Positions 40,274-48,856 of a stretch of DNA of 64,000 nt are shown here, one piece after another. The stretch spans positions 6,161 to 70,160 of the forward strand of contig DATLEZ010000175.1 in assembly GCA_035525055.1 (NCBI GenBank), given 5' to 3'. The position numbers were made by a program, and so were the translations under genes. The notes beneath the pieces were generated by a model that made no database searches, had not been told where the DNA came from, and saw nothing but the letters and a program-made list of their open reading frames with translations. The stretch's first letter is position 1; every line of letters starts with the position of its first letter. The stretch is from DATEEG01 sp035525055 (GTDB taxonomy: Bacteria; Actinomycetota; Acidimicrobiia; Spongiisociales; ZC4RG35).

Positions 40274-41136
40274 ACGTGGATCTCTTCCGGCATCGGCTCG
40301 AACACTTCGGCCTTCTCGATGTCCGGCAACCCGGCCAGGGCGTGATACTCGGAAGCCATTGCTACATAGCTCGGAGTCTCCGCAATGACCGCAGGCTTGC
40401 AGGCGAAGGCGTCGCGAACGACCGCGAACTGGTCTCTGGTCGAAACCAGGAGCGTGTAAAAGCCGTCCATCGTTTTCATCAAGGTTCGCATGGCGTCGCC
40501 CAGGTCGGCTCCCCTCGCCATCTCCAGGGCGATCAGCCTCGCCCCAACCTCGGTGTCGTTGTCGGTTTCGAAACGAACCCCTTCGGCCTCAAGATCGCGC
40601 CGAACCGTGAAGTAGTTCGAGAACGATCCGTTGTGGACGAAGCAGAGATCGGGAGCGGGAGAGAACGGATGGGAGTGATCGGTGGTCACAGCCGACTCCG
40701 TAGCCATCCGGGTATGACCGATAGCCTGATAGCCGGACCGGGACCGGATCTGGTAGCGGTCACAGATCTCGCGCGGCGACCCGACATCCTTGAACACCTC
40801 GAGACTTTCGCCCCAACTGACCACAGTCACCTCGGAAGCCTTCTGCGCCAGTTGGGCTAGGAATCCGGTGCTTTCGGTCTCGGATGACAGAACCGCGTCA
40901 GGCCCGATAATGCGTACGTCGGCTGAGAGGGTTGCGCCCAATCTGGCCCAGTCGTAACCAGCGGCCGGAGCCCGCAACGAGTACTTGGTCCACCCGGCAA
41001 CGCCACTTTCATACACCGCGATACCAGACGAGTCGGGGCCGCGATCGGTCATGGCCTCGAGCATTTCGGCTGCCAGCGAACCCAGTTGGGGCTCAAGAGA
41101 AGGATCCCTCAGATGAAGTCCGACGATGCCGCACAT
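40261..41136 (-). CDS. mgsA: N-methylglutamate synthase subunit A-like (class II amidotransferase), set 1
   Basis: 291 aa from ATG 41136 (MCGIVGLHLRDP), so the nucleophile is Cys2; the 333-aa frame extends upstream without reason. GAGGAGAACG precedes the start. Other Ntn-amidotransferase motifs: DRGPDSSGIAVY, IGHTRMATESAVT and LCFVHNGSFSNY. It removes the amide (or methylamide) group of gamma-glutamyl substrates and passes the amine on. First gene of the mgsABC set 1 operon, divergent from gmaS. Confidence 0.82.
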   Translation of the reverse strand: MCGIVGLHLRDPSLEPQLGSLAAEMLEAMTDRGPDSSGIAVYESGVAGWTKYSLRAPAAGYDWARLGATLSADVRIIGPDAVLSSETESTGFLAQLAQKASEVTVVSWGESLEVFKDVGSPREICDRYQIRSRSGYQAIGHTRMATESAVTTDHSHPFSPAPDLCFVHNGSFSNYFTVRRDLEAEGVRFETDNDTEVGARLIALEMARGADLGDAMRTLMKTMDGFYTLLVSTRDQFAVVRDAFACKPAVIAETPSYVAMASEYHALAGLPDIEKAEVFEPMPEEIHVWSR

Positions 41137-41281
41137 AGCGAGCCGTTCTCCTCGATCAAGTTTAAGTATGTTACCCGAAGTTGAAGCACGGGAACCATGG
41201 CCCCGGAAGAAATCAGCCTTCGGGAAGGCGCGGAGAGGTCGGGCATTTCTAGATTCGGCCAAGCTTTAGAGGAGGTAGCGC

Positions 41282-42631
41282 GTGACCGAGAGAGAAGAGC
41301 TGAGGAAGCGGGCAGAAGCGGACGGGGTCCGTTTCTTCTTTGCGATGTTCGTCGACATGCATGGTAAAGCCTGCGCCAAGCTCGTGCCCATCGAGGCGTT
41401 CGACGTGATGATGGACGGCGGGGCAGGTTTCGCCGGCTTTGCCGCCGGCCCCATGGGACAGTCCCCCGCCGACCCCGACATGATCGCGGTGCCCGATCCG
41501 TCTTCCTACGTTCAGGTTCCGTGGAACCCTGAACTCGCGGTACTGCAGTGCGACATCGCTGTCGACGGCGAACCGTGGCCCTACACCCCCCGGGTCATCC
41601 TCAAGAACTTCCTGGCGTCCGTCGCTAATCGTGGATGGACATTCAACCTCGGGGTCGAGGCCGAGTACTTCATGGTTCGCCGCAAGCCCGGAGGGGGAAT
41701 CGAGCTGGCCGACCCGATCGACAGCATGGCTTTGCCCTGTTACGACGCCAAGGGCCTCACCAGGATGCTGCCCCATCTGACGGCGGTATCGAGGTACGTC
41801 AATCAACTCGGCTGGACCAACTATGCCAACGACCACGAGGACGGCAACGGCCAATTCGAGCAGAACTTCAAGTACTCGGACGCTATTGCCACCGCCGACC
41901 GGCTGATCTTCTTCCGTTACATGGTGCACACTCTCGCCCAGGAAGCCGGCATGGCGGCCACTTTCATGCCCAAGCCTTTTGCCGACCTCACCGGCAACGG
42001 CCTTCATACCCACCAGAGCATCTGGGAAGGGGACACTGAGCTATTCAGGGCCGACGACGACCCGCGCGGCCTCGGCTTGTCATCGATGGCGTATCAGTAC
42101 ATCGGAGGGCTCATCGCTCATGCCCCGGCCATGGTTGCCGTCACGTGCCCGATCGTTAACTCCTACAAGCGAATGGGCGTTGGAGCTCCCACCTCCGGGT
42201 CCACGTGGGCGCCGGCGTACGCTACCTACGGAGCGAACAACCGGACCCAGATGCTCCGCATCCCCGATGCCGGGCGTATCGAGAATCGGGGTGTCGACGG
42301 AGCCGCCAATCCCTATCTGGCTTTCACCGTACAGTTGGCGGCCGGCCTTGATGGCCTCGAACGCCAGCTCGACCCGGGTGAACCCAACACTGACAACCTC
42401 TACACCCAGGACCCCAAGGTTGTCGCCAAGCGGAAGATCGAGTCCATGCCTCCGACCCTTCTGCATGCAGTCGACAACCTCGTCAAGGATGACGTACTCC
42501 GGGCCGCCCTTGGCAAGGTCCCCGGCGGGGATTACATCGACTACTACGCCGAGACCAAACGGCGAGAGTTCATGGATTGGCACTCCGCGGTCACCGCCAG
42601 CGAGGTGGACAGGTATCTCACCCTCTTCTGA
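41282..42631 (+). CDS. gmaS: Gamma-glutamylmethylamide synthetase (type III glutamine-synthetase-like)
   Basis: 449 aa from a GTG preceded by GAGGAGGTAGC. Glutamine-synthetase fold with the features typical of GmaS/GlnT: GGAGFAGFAAGPMGQSPADP, WTNYANDHEDGNGQFEQNF, TFMPKPFADLTGNGLHTHQS and NRTQMLRIPDAGRIENR. It joins methylamine to glutamate using ATP. Divergent placement from mgsABC and the nearby Amt transporter support this over ordinary ammonia assimilation. Two small membrane-protein genes follow. Confidence 0.82.
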   Translation: MTEREELRKRAEADGVRFFFAMFVDMHGKACAKLVPIEAFDVMMDGGAGFAGFAAGPMGQSPADPDMIAVPDPSSYVQVPWNPELAVLQCDIAVDGEPWPYTPRVILKNFLASVANRGWTFNLGVEAEYFMVRRKPGGGIELADPIDSMALPCYDAKGLTRMLPHLTAVSRYVNQLGWTNYANDHEDGNGQFEQNFKYSDAIATADRLIFFRYMVHTLAQEAGMAATFMPKPFADLTGNGLHTHQSIWEGDTELFRADDDPRGLGLSSMAYQYIGGLIAHAPAMVAVTCPIVNSYKRMGVGAPTSGSTWAPAYATYGANNRTQMLRIPDAGRIENRGVDGAANPYLAFTVQLAAGLDGLERQLDPGEPNTDNLYTQDPKVVAKRKIESMPPTLLHAVDNLVKDDVLRAALGKVPGGDYIDYYAETKRREFMDWHSAVTASEVDRYLTLF

Positions 42632-42658
42632 GGTGGAACCGATGCCTACCCTTGCCTC

Positions 42659-42874
42659 ATGGGCCTGCTCCTCCTCTTTGATGCCACCGGCAACGCGGTC
42701 ATGTGGGGCGCGCTGCTTTTGGCGGTCGGCCTCACCGTCTGGGAAGTCCGGCAGAACAAGTTCACCCTCAAAGGCCAGATGTGGTGGATTCTCCTGGTCT
42801 TGTTGATCCACGTCCCCGGCTACCTGCTGTTGAGGGTCGTCACGGCTTTCCGCCAAAGGAAGGTCGAGACGTGA
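42659..42874 (+). CDS. Small two-TM membrane protein
   Basis: 71 aa. Hydrophobic helices around VMWGALLLAVGLTVW and WWILLVLLIHVPGYLLL are separated by a short charged loop (EVRQNKFTLKGQ). Follows gmaS by 27 bases. Its TGA overlaps the GTG of the next gene. Function unknown. Confidence 0.6.
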   Translation: MGLLLLFDATGNAVMWGALLLAVGLTVWEVRQNKFTLKGQMWWILLVLLIHVPGYLLLRVVTAFRQRKVET

Positions 42875-43206
42875 TCGAGCGATGGAAGAACATCGCCCGC
42901 CCGACCAAGGTGATATTGGTTTTGGGGACGATCCTCCTGGTGCTGGCGGCGTCCGGCCTGCTCCGGGCCGACAGCGGCATTGCGGTGAGTTCTGATCAAG
43001 CGGTGGAGATCGCCGGACAGCACGTCGACTTCGTGTCCGAGAGCACCCAGGTACGGCTGATCCGCCAGGGGTTCAACCTGCGCCCCGTCTGGGCGGTTTC
43101 TCTCGCTATCCCGATCGCCGGGACAGGGGAATTTGAGCGTTTGACGACCGTGGAGGTCGACGCCGTCACCGGAGCCGTCCTACGAATCGTCTCCAGCGAG
43201 GGCTGA
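42871..43206 (+). CDS. Membrane-anchored PepSY-like protein
   Basis: 111 aa from a GTG at 42871 (GTGA overlap with the preceding gene). One N-terminal membrane helix (VILVLGTILLVLAASGLL) is followed by an outer domain with a PepSY-like pattern: SSDQAVEIAGQHVDFVSEST, RPVWAVSLAIP and TTVEVDAVTGAVLRIVSSEG. PepSY domains are often inhibitors or regulators of extracytoplasmic enzymes. Its 3' end overlaps a leftward gene by 27 bases. Confidence 0.6.
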   Translation: MIERWKNIARPTKVILVLGTILLVLAASGLLRADSGIAVSSDQAVEIAGQHVDFVSESTQVRLIRQGFNLRPVWAVSLAIPIAGTGEFERLTTVEVDAVTGAVLRIVSSEG

Positions 43207-43491
43207 GCGGTGACGAGTGGCCAGTCCGATGAACTGAAACACTGCCGACACTCCGAAGGCCACCGTTCCAACCCATAAACCGAAACCGGGAGCCGCAACC
43301 TCAGACTGTTGTAGGACCAGGATGTTGCGCCCCAGCAGCACGGTCAGAAACCCGGCGGCGATCCATCCGGCTCTGATCTGGTACCAGGCGAGAATCGTGG
43401 CGACCGCTCCGATCAGCAGTGTCAGCCATCCGTCGGGTTGGGTCAGTCCGATCCGGGATCCTGAGGCGCCGTCGATCCACGGCAAGAACAC
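43180..43491 (-). CDS. Three-TM membrane protein, last gene of the amt operon
   Basis: 103 aa from a GTG at 43491. Protein-like sequence continues upstream (RRAVAAAAIGLAS) to the preceding stop without a standard start, so it may begin earlier at an unusual codon. Helices lie around GWLTLLIGAVATILAWYQI, AGFLTVLLGRNILVL and FGLWVGTVAFGVSAVFQFIG. Function unknown. Confidence 0.5.
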   Translation of the reverse strand: MFLPWIDGASGSRIGLTQPDGWLTLLIGAVATILAWYQIRAGWIAAGFLTVLLGRNILVLQQSEVAAPGFGLWVGTVAFGVSAVFQFIGLATRHRSALAGDDS

Positions 43492-43545
43492 CGAAGCCAG
43501 CCCGATGGCCGCCGCTGCTACCGCCCTTCGTTGTCGGAGAATGAC

Positions 43546-43671
43546 CTAACCCACAGTGAAGATGGCGATCACAACCAAGATGACAAGAACCAACGAAACA
43601 AGCACCAGGTTGCGTTCCAGCTTGGGCGAGTGCCGCTGATCCGGCGGGAAGTCGACCTGCTTACCGGCCAT
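43546..43671 (-). CDS. 41-residue single-TM protein downstream of amt
   Basis: ATG 43671 is preceded by AGGAGGTGACGG. The peptide opens MAGKQVDFPPDQRHSPKLER and ends in one long hydrophobic helix (NLVLVSLVLVILVVIAIFTV). It overlaps the 3' end of the 76-aa gene. With its neighbours it forms a run of small membrane proteins after the ammonium transporter. Confidence 0.65.
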   Translation of the reverse strand: MAGKQVDFPPDQRHSPKLERNLVLVSLVLVILVVIAIFTVG

Positions 43672-43891
43672 CTCCGTCACCTCCTGCGCGAAGTCGTGCT
43701 GCGTGAGCATTGAGACGCTTGTCTTCGGACATGATGCCGCCCACGATGGTCACCACCATGACCATGAAACCGAGCGCAACGAGCACAATGGTTGCCGTGT
43801 TGCCGCCCGGGCCGAAGGTGAAATACCCGGCCCCGGAGTCCAGTGCCGCCGTCGTTGCCTCTTCCCAAGACTCGTATGGAAACGTGTCCAT
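43661..43891 (-). CDS. 76-residue single-TM protein downstream of amt
   Basis: Starts at ATG 43891, overlapping the previous stop as TAATG. A polar N-terminus (MDTFPYESWEEATTAALDSG) precedes one membrane helix (TATIVLVALGFMVMVVTIVG) and a charged tail (EDKRLNAHAARLRAG). No family recognised. Possibly an accessory subunit for (methyl)ammonium transport. Confidence 0.6.
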   Translation of the reverse strand: MDTFPYESWEEATTAALDSGAGYFTFGPGGNTATIVLVALGFMVMVVTIVGGIMSEDKRLNAHAARLRAGGDGDGR

Positions 43892-43998
43892 TAGGCGTCG
43901 CCTCCTTCCTGGTCGCGCCGCCGCTGGTTGCGGTACCAGATCCCAGCGGCCATAACGGTCAAGTACATCAATCCGACTGCGGCGATGAGTTCGATCAT
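43891..43998 (-). CDS. 35-residue single-TM protein immediately after amt
   Basis: ATG 43998 follows the amt stop by 4 bases, with GAGGTAGGG as ribosome-binding site. The peptide MIELIAAVGLMYLTVMAAGI is a membrane helix followed by the basic segment WYRNQRRRDQEGG. Coupled tightly to amt upstream and to the 76-aa gene downstream. Confidence 0.6.
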   Translation of the reverse strand: MIELIAAVGLMYLTVMAAGIWYRNQRRRDQEGGDA

Positions 43999-44002
43999 CG
44001 CC

Positions 44003-45406
44003 CTACCTCACCAGACTCTGAAAGGACTCGCGGAGCACAGGCGCTGAGGGCACCACCCGCCCGTCCTCCATGACAATGACTTCCTCTTCCCGGCCGTACT
44101 CCGGATAGAAGTCGGTTTCGAACTCTGCGTAGTCCATACCGTGGAGTTCCACCTCTGGCGGCACCCTGAGAAGGTTGAGCTTCTTCAGCAGCAGTGAAGC
44201 GAAGTATCCGGGCAGGAATCCGAGCGGGAAGAAAGTGGCCATCCCAATCAACTGACCCAGCAGCGACGAGTTGACATTGTCGACACCGGTCGGGAACCCC
44301 GCCGCGAATATCCCGACATAGAGGAGGCCCAGGAACCCGCAGGCACCGTGAACTGCCACGGCCCCGACGGCGTCGTCGATCCGCCACTTCTTCTCGATGA
44401 CGCCGCCCACCCAAAACGCGAAGGCGCCGCCGAACATCGCCAGCAGGTAAACCAACGATGGGTGGTAAACGTCGGCACCTGCCGAGACCGTGATGACGCC
44501 GGCTAGACCGCCTGACACGGTCCAGAAAGGATCACCCTTGGAGACGAAGTAGCCGCCCGTAAAGCCGCCGGCAAAGCCCATCGTGATGGTGAAGGTGATC
44601 GCCGAGAGCGTCGAGGGAGACAGATATATGTTGAGCCATCCCGGGAAGGCCGTCGAGGTGATGACCAGACAGGCCGCGTAGAACGCGTAGAACCCGGTGA
44701 AGATCAGCATCAAGCCGAGGAGGGTCATGTGGAGGTTGTGCGGTTTGAACTGCCTCACCACCCCGCCCTTGCCGAACTTGCCGATACGAGGCCCAAGGTT
44801 GAGAAGGACACCGAGAGTGAATGCTCCGGCCACGCCGTGGACGACCCCCGAGGCAATCGAGTCGTGGAAGCCGAAATGGCGCACGAGCCATCCGCCGGCG
44901 CTCCAACCCCAGGCGGCGTCGAGGATCCACACGACCGAACCCAGCAATCCCGCCAGGGCCAGATAGGCGGAAACGCGAACCCGTTCGATCAATGCGCCCG
45001 ACATTATCGAGGCGGTGGTCCAGGAGAACAGTAGGAACGCAGCCCAGAACACACCCGTGATGTTGTCTGCAAGGTTGGGCCCCATGTTGGCCGACCACGG
45101 ATAGGTCGAAGCACAGAAGGCTCCATAGAAGTCGTCGGAGGTGCTCGACGGAATGAAACCCTCCTGGAAACAACCGTAGATCCACCATCCGAAGTAGTAG
45201 AAGGTGGGAGTGACGACCGCGATGGTCAGAATGTTCTTGATCGCGATGGACATCACGTTCTTGCGCCGTCCAACTCCGGCCTCATACGACATGAATCCGG
45301 CGTGGATCAACCACATCAGAACCACGGTGAAGAAGTAGAACTGCTCAGCCAGGATCTTGGAATCGAGGACTACCTGTTCCTCAATCACCGCGAGCGCTAA
45401 GTCCAT
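44003..45406 (-). CDS. amt: Ammonium/methylammonium transporter (Amt family)
   Basis: 467 aa with GGGAGGG before the ATG. About 11 membrane helices. The two pore histidines occur in SGVVHGVAGAFTLG and AVHGACGFLGLL; other Amt landmarks are HAGFMSYEAGVGRRKN and GALIERVRVSAYL. The C-terminal cytosolic tail (about 70 residues, EFETDFYPEYGREEE) is longer than usual and acidic. No GlnK is adjacent. In this context the likely cargo is methylammonium for GmaS. Confidence 0.9.
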   Translation of the reverse strand: MDLALAVIEEQVVLDSKILAEQFYFFTVVLMWLIHAGFMSYEAGVGRRKNVMSIAIKNILTIAVVTPTFYYFGWWIYGCFQEGFIPSSTSDDFYGAFCASTYPWSANMGPNLADNITGVFWAAFLLFSWTTASIMSGALIERVRVSAYLALAGLLGSVVWILDAAWGWSAGGWLVRHFGFHDSIASGVVHGVAGAFTLGVLLNLGPRIGKFGKGGVVRQFKPHNLHMTLLGLMLIFTGFYAFYAACLVITSTAFPGWLNIYLSPSTLSAITFTITMGFAGGFTGGYFVSKGDPFWTVSGGLAGVITVSAGADVYHPSLVYLLAMFGGAFAFWVGGVIEKKWRIDDAVGAVAVHGACGFLGLLYVGIFAAGFPTGVDNVNSSLLGQLIGMATFFPLGFLPGYFASLLLKKLNLLRVPPEVELHGMDYAEFETDFYPEYGREEEVIVMEDGRVVPSAPVLRESFQSLVR

Positions 45407-45556
45407 GCGAGAACCCTCCCGGTCCGTTTCGTTGGCGGCGATGCTAGGAAGGCGTCCCTATCCCATGTGGCGTAATGCAGGGAGTTTTTGTTGAACGTCG
45501 GGAAACTTCGCCCGGAGCTCTCTTGCCCCGGTTTTGCATCTACCGTCGCCTGTCTG

Positions 45557-46888
45557 TCAACTCCAGGGATACGGAGAGTTGGACACAGGGTGCAGGTTGC
45601 CTGCGGCGTAGCGGGCGAAACGGAACGGTTCGAGGATCTCCTCACGCGCCCCGAGAATTTCGTGGGCGACCAGCGCTCCGACACCGATCATCTTGTAGCC
45701 ATGATTGGAATCAGCGATCACGTACACGTTGTCAAGCATGGTGTCGAAGACCGGAAAGCTGTCGGGGGTGAACGCACCCAGGCCGCCTGATCGGGTCCGG
45801 TGGTAGAGATCCTGCTTTCCAACGAACCGCTTGTGGCAGTGGGCCAGTGCCGAAGTCCACATCCGTTCGAAGTGCTCGTCGACGTTGTACTCGGGGCTCT
45901 GGGGGCCGTAGGGGTCGACGTTGACTTCAGCAGCGGGCTTGTCGACGACAAAGGGCATCGCACCGCCCTGGATGCCCCCGAAGTTGAAGTCGGGCTTGTA
46001 GTAAATGCCCCACAACTGGTCCGTGATCAATTCCCCTGCAGGGCCATAGAGAGGGGCGTCGGTGTCGACGTGAATCACCGGAGGCATACCTCCCCGGTTG
46101 TCGGTGAGGTAGTTGGGATCGACCCGCAACACTCCCTCCTGCAGAAACCAGTAAGTCCACATCGGCCGCTGATAGAGACTGCCGTCGCGGCCCTTGACGC
46201 TGATCGTGGAGGGGAGGTCGAGCATCGCCCAGAAGTCCCTGACCCATGGCCCGGCTCCCAGCACGACCCACTCGCAGGCGATCTCCCCTTCGTTGGTCTC
46301 AACTGCCGTGACCCGGCCGTTGGCCCTTCTGAATCCGGTCACAGTCACCGGTGCCAGAATCCGAATCCCCAGGTTCTCTGCCTTCATCGCCAGACCCTTG
46401 ATCGAACTCATGTTGTTGGCATATCCACCCTGTTTCTCGTGGAGAATCACGCTTATGCCCTGGGCCTGCCAATCGGAGAAGATGCCCTGCATGTAGGTCC
46501 GACATTCCTCCTCGCCCTCCACCAGGACCGACGCATATCCGATTTCCCGTTGCTGTTCGAAGATGGAGACAACGTCGGCATGCATAGCTTCCGGCCCGGC
46601 CTGGATGTAGCCAACAGGGTGATAGTGGAAGCTGTCGGGGTCGGACTCCCAGACCGCCACCGAATGAGCCATCAGGCGGCGCATCGCAGGCTGGAAGTAG
46701 TTGTTCCGTATCACCCCGCAGGCGATCCCCGATGGCCCGGCCCCGATTCCGGATTTGTCGACGACGATGACGTCCTGGCCGCTGCCGATTCCTCGAGCCT
46801 CGAGTTCTTGGGCCAGGTGCCACGCCGTAGAAAGCCCGTGAACCCCCGCCCCTATCACGACGTACTTCGCTTCGGAGGGGATGGTCAC
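45557..46888 (-). CDS. FAD-dependent amine oxidoreductase (DAO/SoxB-like)
   Basis: 443 aa from a GTG at 46888. FAD-binding motif YVVIGAGVHGLSTAWHLAQE, then GPSGIACGVIRNNYFQPAMR, and the C-terminal VIADSNHGYKMIGVGALVAH. It belongs to the D-amino-acid/sarcosine-oxidase superfamily and is a paralogue of the SoxB/MgdA protein at 53250. It is the last gene of the mgsA2-B2-C2-X operon, so a role in oxidising an N-methylated or gamma-glutamyl amine is likely. Confidence 0.78.
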   Translation of the reverse strand: MTIPSEAKYVVIGAGVHGLSTAWHLAQELEARGIGSGQDVIVVDKSGIGAGPSGIACGVIRNNYFQPAMRRLMAHSVAVWESDPDSFHYHPVGYIQAGPEAMHADVVSIFEQQREIGYASVLVEGEEECRTYMQGIFSDWQAQGISVILHEKQGGYANNMSSIKGLAMKAENLGIRILAPVTVTGFRRANGRVTAVETNEGEIACEWVVLGAGPWVRDFWAMLDLPSTISVKGRDGSLYQRPMWTYWFLQEGVLRVDPNYLTDNRGGMPPVIHVDTDAPLYGPAGELITDQLWGIYYKPDFNFGGIQGGAMPFVVDKPAAEVNVDPYGPQSPEYNVDEHFERMWTSALAHCHKRFVGKQDLYHRTRSGGLGAFTPDSFPVFDTMLDNVYVIADSNHGYKMIGVGALVAHEILGAREEILEPFRFARYAAGNLHPVSNSPYPWS

Positions 46889-46889
46889 A

Positions 46890-47381
46890 TCAGTGCCCTG
46901 TCGGGCGCTCCCATCCTTCGAGGCTCCCCGGCTGGTAATCGACCCCGACCACCGGTGAGCCTTCGATCCACGAGCCCAGCTCGGGCTGGGGGAACTTGGC
47001 GTGGATGGCCTTGAGCTGGATCCCGTAAGAGTTGCCCGAGATCAGATGCTTCATGAGCACCTTGCGGGCATATTCGTCCTCCCGACCCGCCGGGATCGGG
47101 AAGTAGATCTTGAGGAAGCAATTCGAGTAGCGGTCGAAAACCGCTGCGATCCCGTCCTCCTCGAGCAAGTGGATGTCCTCCAGCCAGTTAAGATCCTGAC
47201 CGGGTGTCAGAGCCATCAGATCGATGTCCTCAACCTCGCCGGGGTCCCGCTGGTAGGACCATCCGGTCCCGGCCAGGACCTCGGCATCGACCGACTTGGT
47301 GCCTGCGAAGCGCTGGGTGTCTCTGACGATGACCCGACTCATTGGCCGGGGACCCTCCCCAACGGCTACCGGCACGCTCAT
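46890..47381 (-). CDS. Unknown protein co-translated with mgs set 2
   Basis: 163 aa from ATG 47381 (ATGA overlap with the mgsC2 stop); an internal ATG at 47342 (MSRVIVRDTQRFAGTKS) may be used. No membrane segment. Notable segments are WLEDIHLLEEDGIAAVFDRY, FLKIYFPIPAGREDEYARKV and GNSYGIQLKAIHAKFPQPEL. I do not recognise the family. The position between the FMN subunit and a FAD oxidase suggests an accessory or extra subunit of the complex. Confidence 0.6.
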   Translation of the reverse strand: MSVPVAVGEGPRPMSRVIVRDTQRFAGTKSVDAEVLAGTGWSYQRDPGEVEDIDLMALTPGQDLNWLEDIHLLEEDGIAAVFDRYSNCFLKIYFPIPAGREDEYARKVLMKHLISGNSYGIQLKAIHAKFPQPELGSWIEGSPVVGVDYQPGSLEGWERPTGH

Positions 47382-48856
47382 GGTGCGAATCCCTGATCTG
47401 CCAAATACTTGCCGAGCAACGTCTTGATCTCGGTGAGAGTCTCGTGTTCGGTCACGCCCGGGATGTAGCTGGTGCCAGCCAGCGGCACCTTGGCCATCGC
47501 CGCCGCCTCCAATGTGAGCGCGCAGAGGTCTTCGGGTTCGAGCGAGTGGACGTTGGTCTTGCCACAGGCCCGGGCGAGCATCTGCAGTTCCATGGTCATG
47601 GCAGTGAGGAAGTTGTACACCCGATTGGCGGCCTCATCGACGTTGAGCCGGGACCGCAGCTCGGGATCCTGGGTGGTGATCCCCACCGGGCAGCGTCCGG
47701 TGTGGCAGTGATAGCACTGGCCGGCCGGGACTCCAACGGTGCCCTCGTAGTCGGTGACACCGGGGATCTCCTTGTTGCAGTTGAGGGCCATGAGCGAGGA
47801 GTGTCCGATGGCCACGGCCTTGGCACCGAGGGCCAGGGCCTTGGCCACGTCGGCGCCGTTTCGTATTCCGCCGGCCACCACCAGGTCGACGTCTTCGGCC
47901 AAACCCACGTCTTCCAAAGCACGGCGGGCTTCGGGGATGGCGGCCATCAGTGGTATGCCGGTTTCCTCGGTGCCTATGTGCGGACCCGCCCCGGTCGAAC
48001 CCTCAGCCCCGTCGAGGTAGATGATGTCCGGTCCGCACTTGGCGGCCATGCGAACGTCGTCGTAGACACGGGCGGCACCGAGCTTCAACTGGATCGGCAC
48101 CCGGTAGTCGGTCGCCTCACGGATCTCCTGAATCTTCAGTGACAAATCGTCCGGCCCGAGCCAGTCGGGATGGCGGGCTGGTGAACGCTGGTCGATCCCG
48201 GCAGGGAGCGAACGCATCTCCGCCACTTGCTCGGTCACCTTTTGGCCCATCAGGTGGCCACCCATACCTACCTTGCAGCCCTGACCGATGAAGAACTCGA
48301 TTCCGTCCGCCAGCATCAGGTGGTGGGGGTTGAAGCCGTAGCGGCTCTGGATTACCTGGTAGTACCACTTGGTCGAGAGGTCCCGCTCCGGAGGAATCAT
48401 CCCGCCCTCACCGGAGCAGGTGGCCGTACCCGCCATCGATGCACCTTTGGCCAGGGCGGTTTTCGCTTCGATCGAGAGGGCGCCAAAGCTCATTCCGGTG
48501 ATGTAGATGGGGATATCGAGTTCGATCGGGTAGCGGGCAAAGCGTGCTCCCAGGACCGTCTTGGTCTCGCACTTTTCGCGGTAGCCCTCGATGACGAACC
48601 TTGTGAGCGTGCCGGGAAGGAACATGAGGTCGTCCCAGTGCGGGATCTTCTTGAACATCGAAAAGCCCCGCATCCGGTATCGCCCGAGCTCAGACTTCAC
48701 ATGGATGTCGTTGATGACCTCGGGTGTGAAAATAGGGCTGCGGCCGAGCACGTCTTGTCGGGAAGGGGCGTCAACCTCAGTTCTATTGGCCTCAGTTCTA
48801 TTGGCCTCAGTGTCTTTGGCCTCAGTGTCTTTGGCCTCGGTGCCATTGGCGGCCAT
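47378..48856 (-). CDS. mgsC: N-methylglutamate synthase subunit C-like, set 2
   Basis: 492 aa from ATG 48856, overlapping the mgsB2 stop as TGATG; the 541-aa frame is too long. FMN barrel and Fe-S motifs match set 1: IYITGMSFGALSIEAKTALA, IIYLDGAEGSTGAGPHIGTE and YHCHTGRCPVGITTQDPEL. The N-terminus is extended by a short repeat tract (GTEAKDTEAKDTEANRT) not found in set 1. The two paralogues differ clearly in sequence, so they may have different substrates or partners. Confidence 0.8.
   Translation of the reverse strand: MAANGTEAKDTEAKDTEANRTEANRTEVDAPSRQDVLGRSPIFTPEVINDIHVKSELGRYRMRGFSMFKKIPHWDDLMFLPGTLTRFVIEGYREKCETKTVLGARFARYPIELDIPIYITGMSFGALSIEAKTALAKGASMAGTATCSGEGGMIPPERDLSTKWYYQVIQSRYGFNPHHLMLADGIEFFIGQGCKVGMGGHLMGQKVTEQVAEMRSLPAGIDQRSPARHPDWLGPDDLSLKIQEIREATDYRVPIQLKLGAARVYDDVRMAAKCGPDIIYLDGAEGSTGAGPHIGTEETGIPLMAAIPEARRALEDVGLAEDVDLVVAGGIRNGADVAKALALGAKAVAIGHSSLMALNCNKEIPGVTDYEGTVGVPAGQCYHCHTGRCPVGITTQDPELRSRLNVDEAANRVYNFLTAMTMELQMLARACGKTNVHSLEPEDLCALTLEAAAMAKVPLAGTSYIPGVTEHETLTEIKTLLGKYLADQGFAP
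48775..48849. repeat. Five 15-bp in-frame repeats at the mgsC2 5' end
   Basis: Five consecutive 15-bp units (consensus CCTCAGTGTCTTTGG on the plus strand) encode five-residue steps of the form (K/N)-(D/R)-T-E-A right after the start. Likely slippage-generated and length-variable. Confidence 0.85.
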
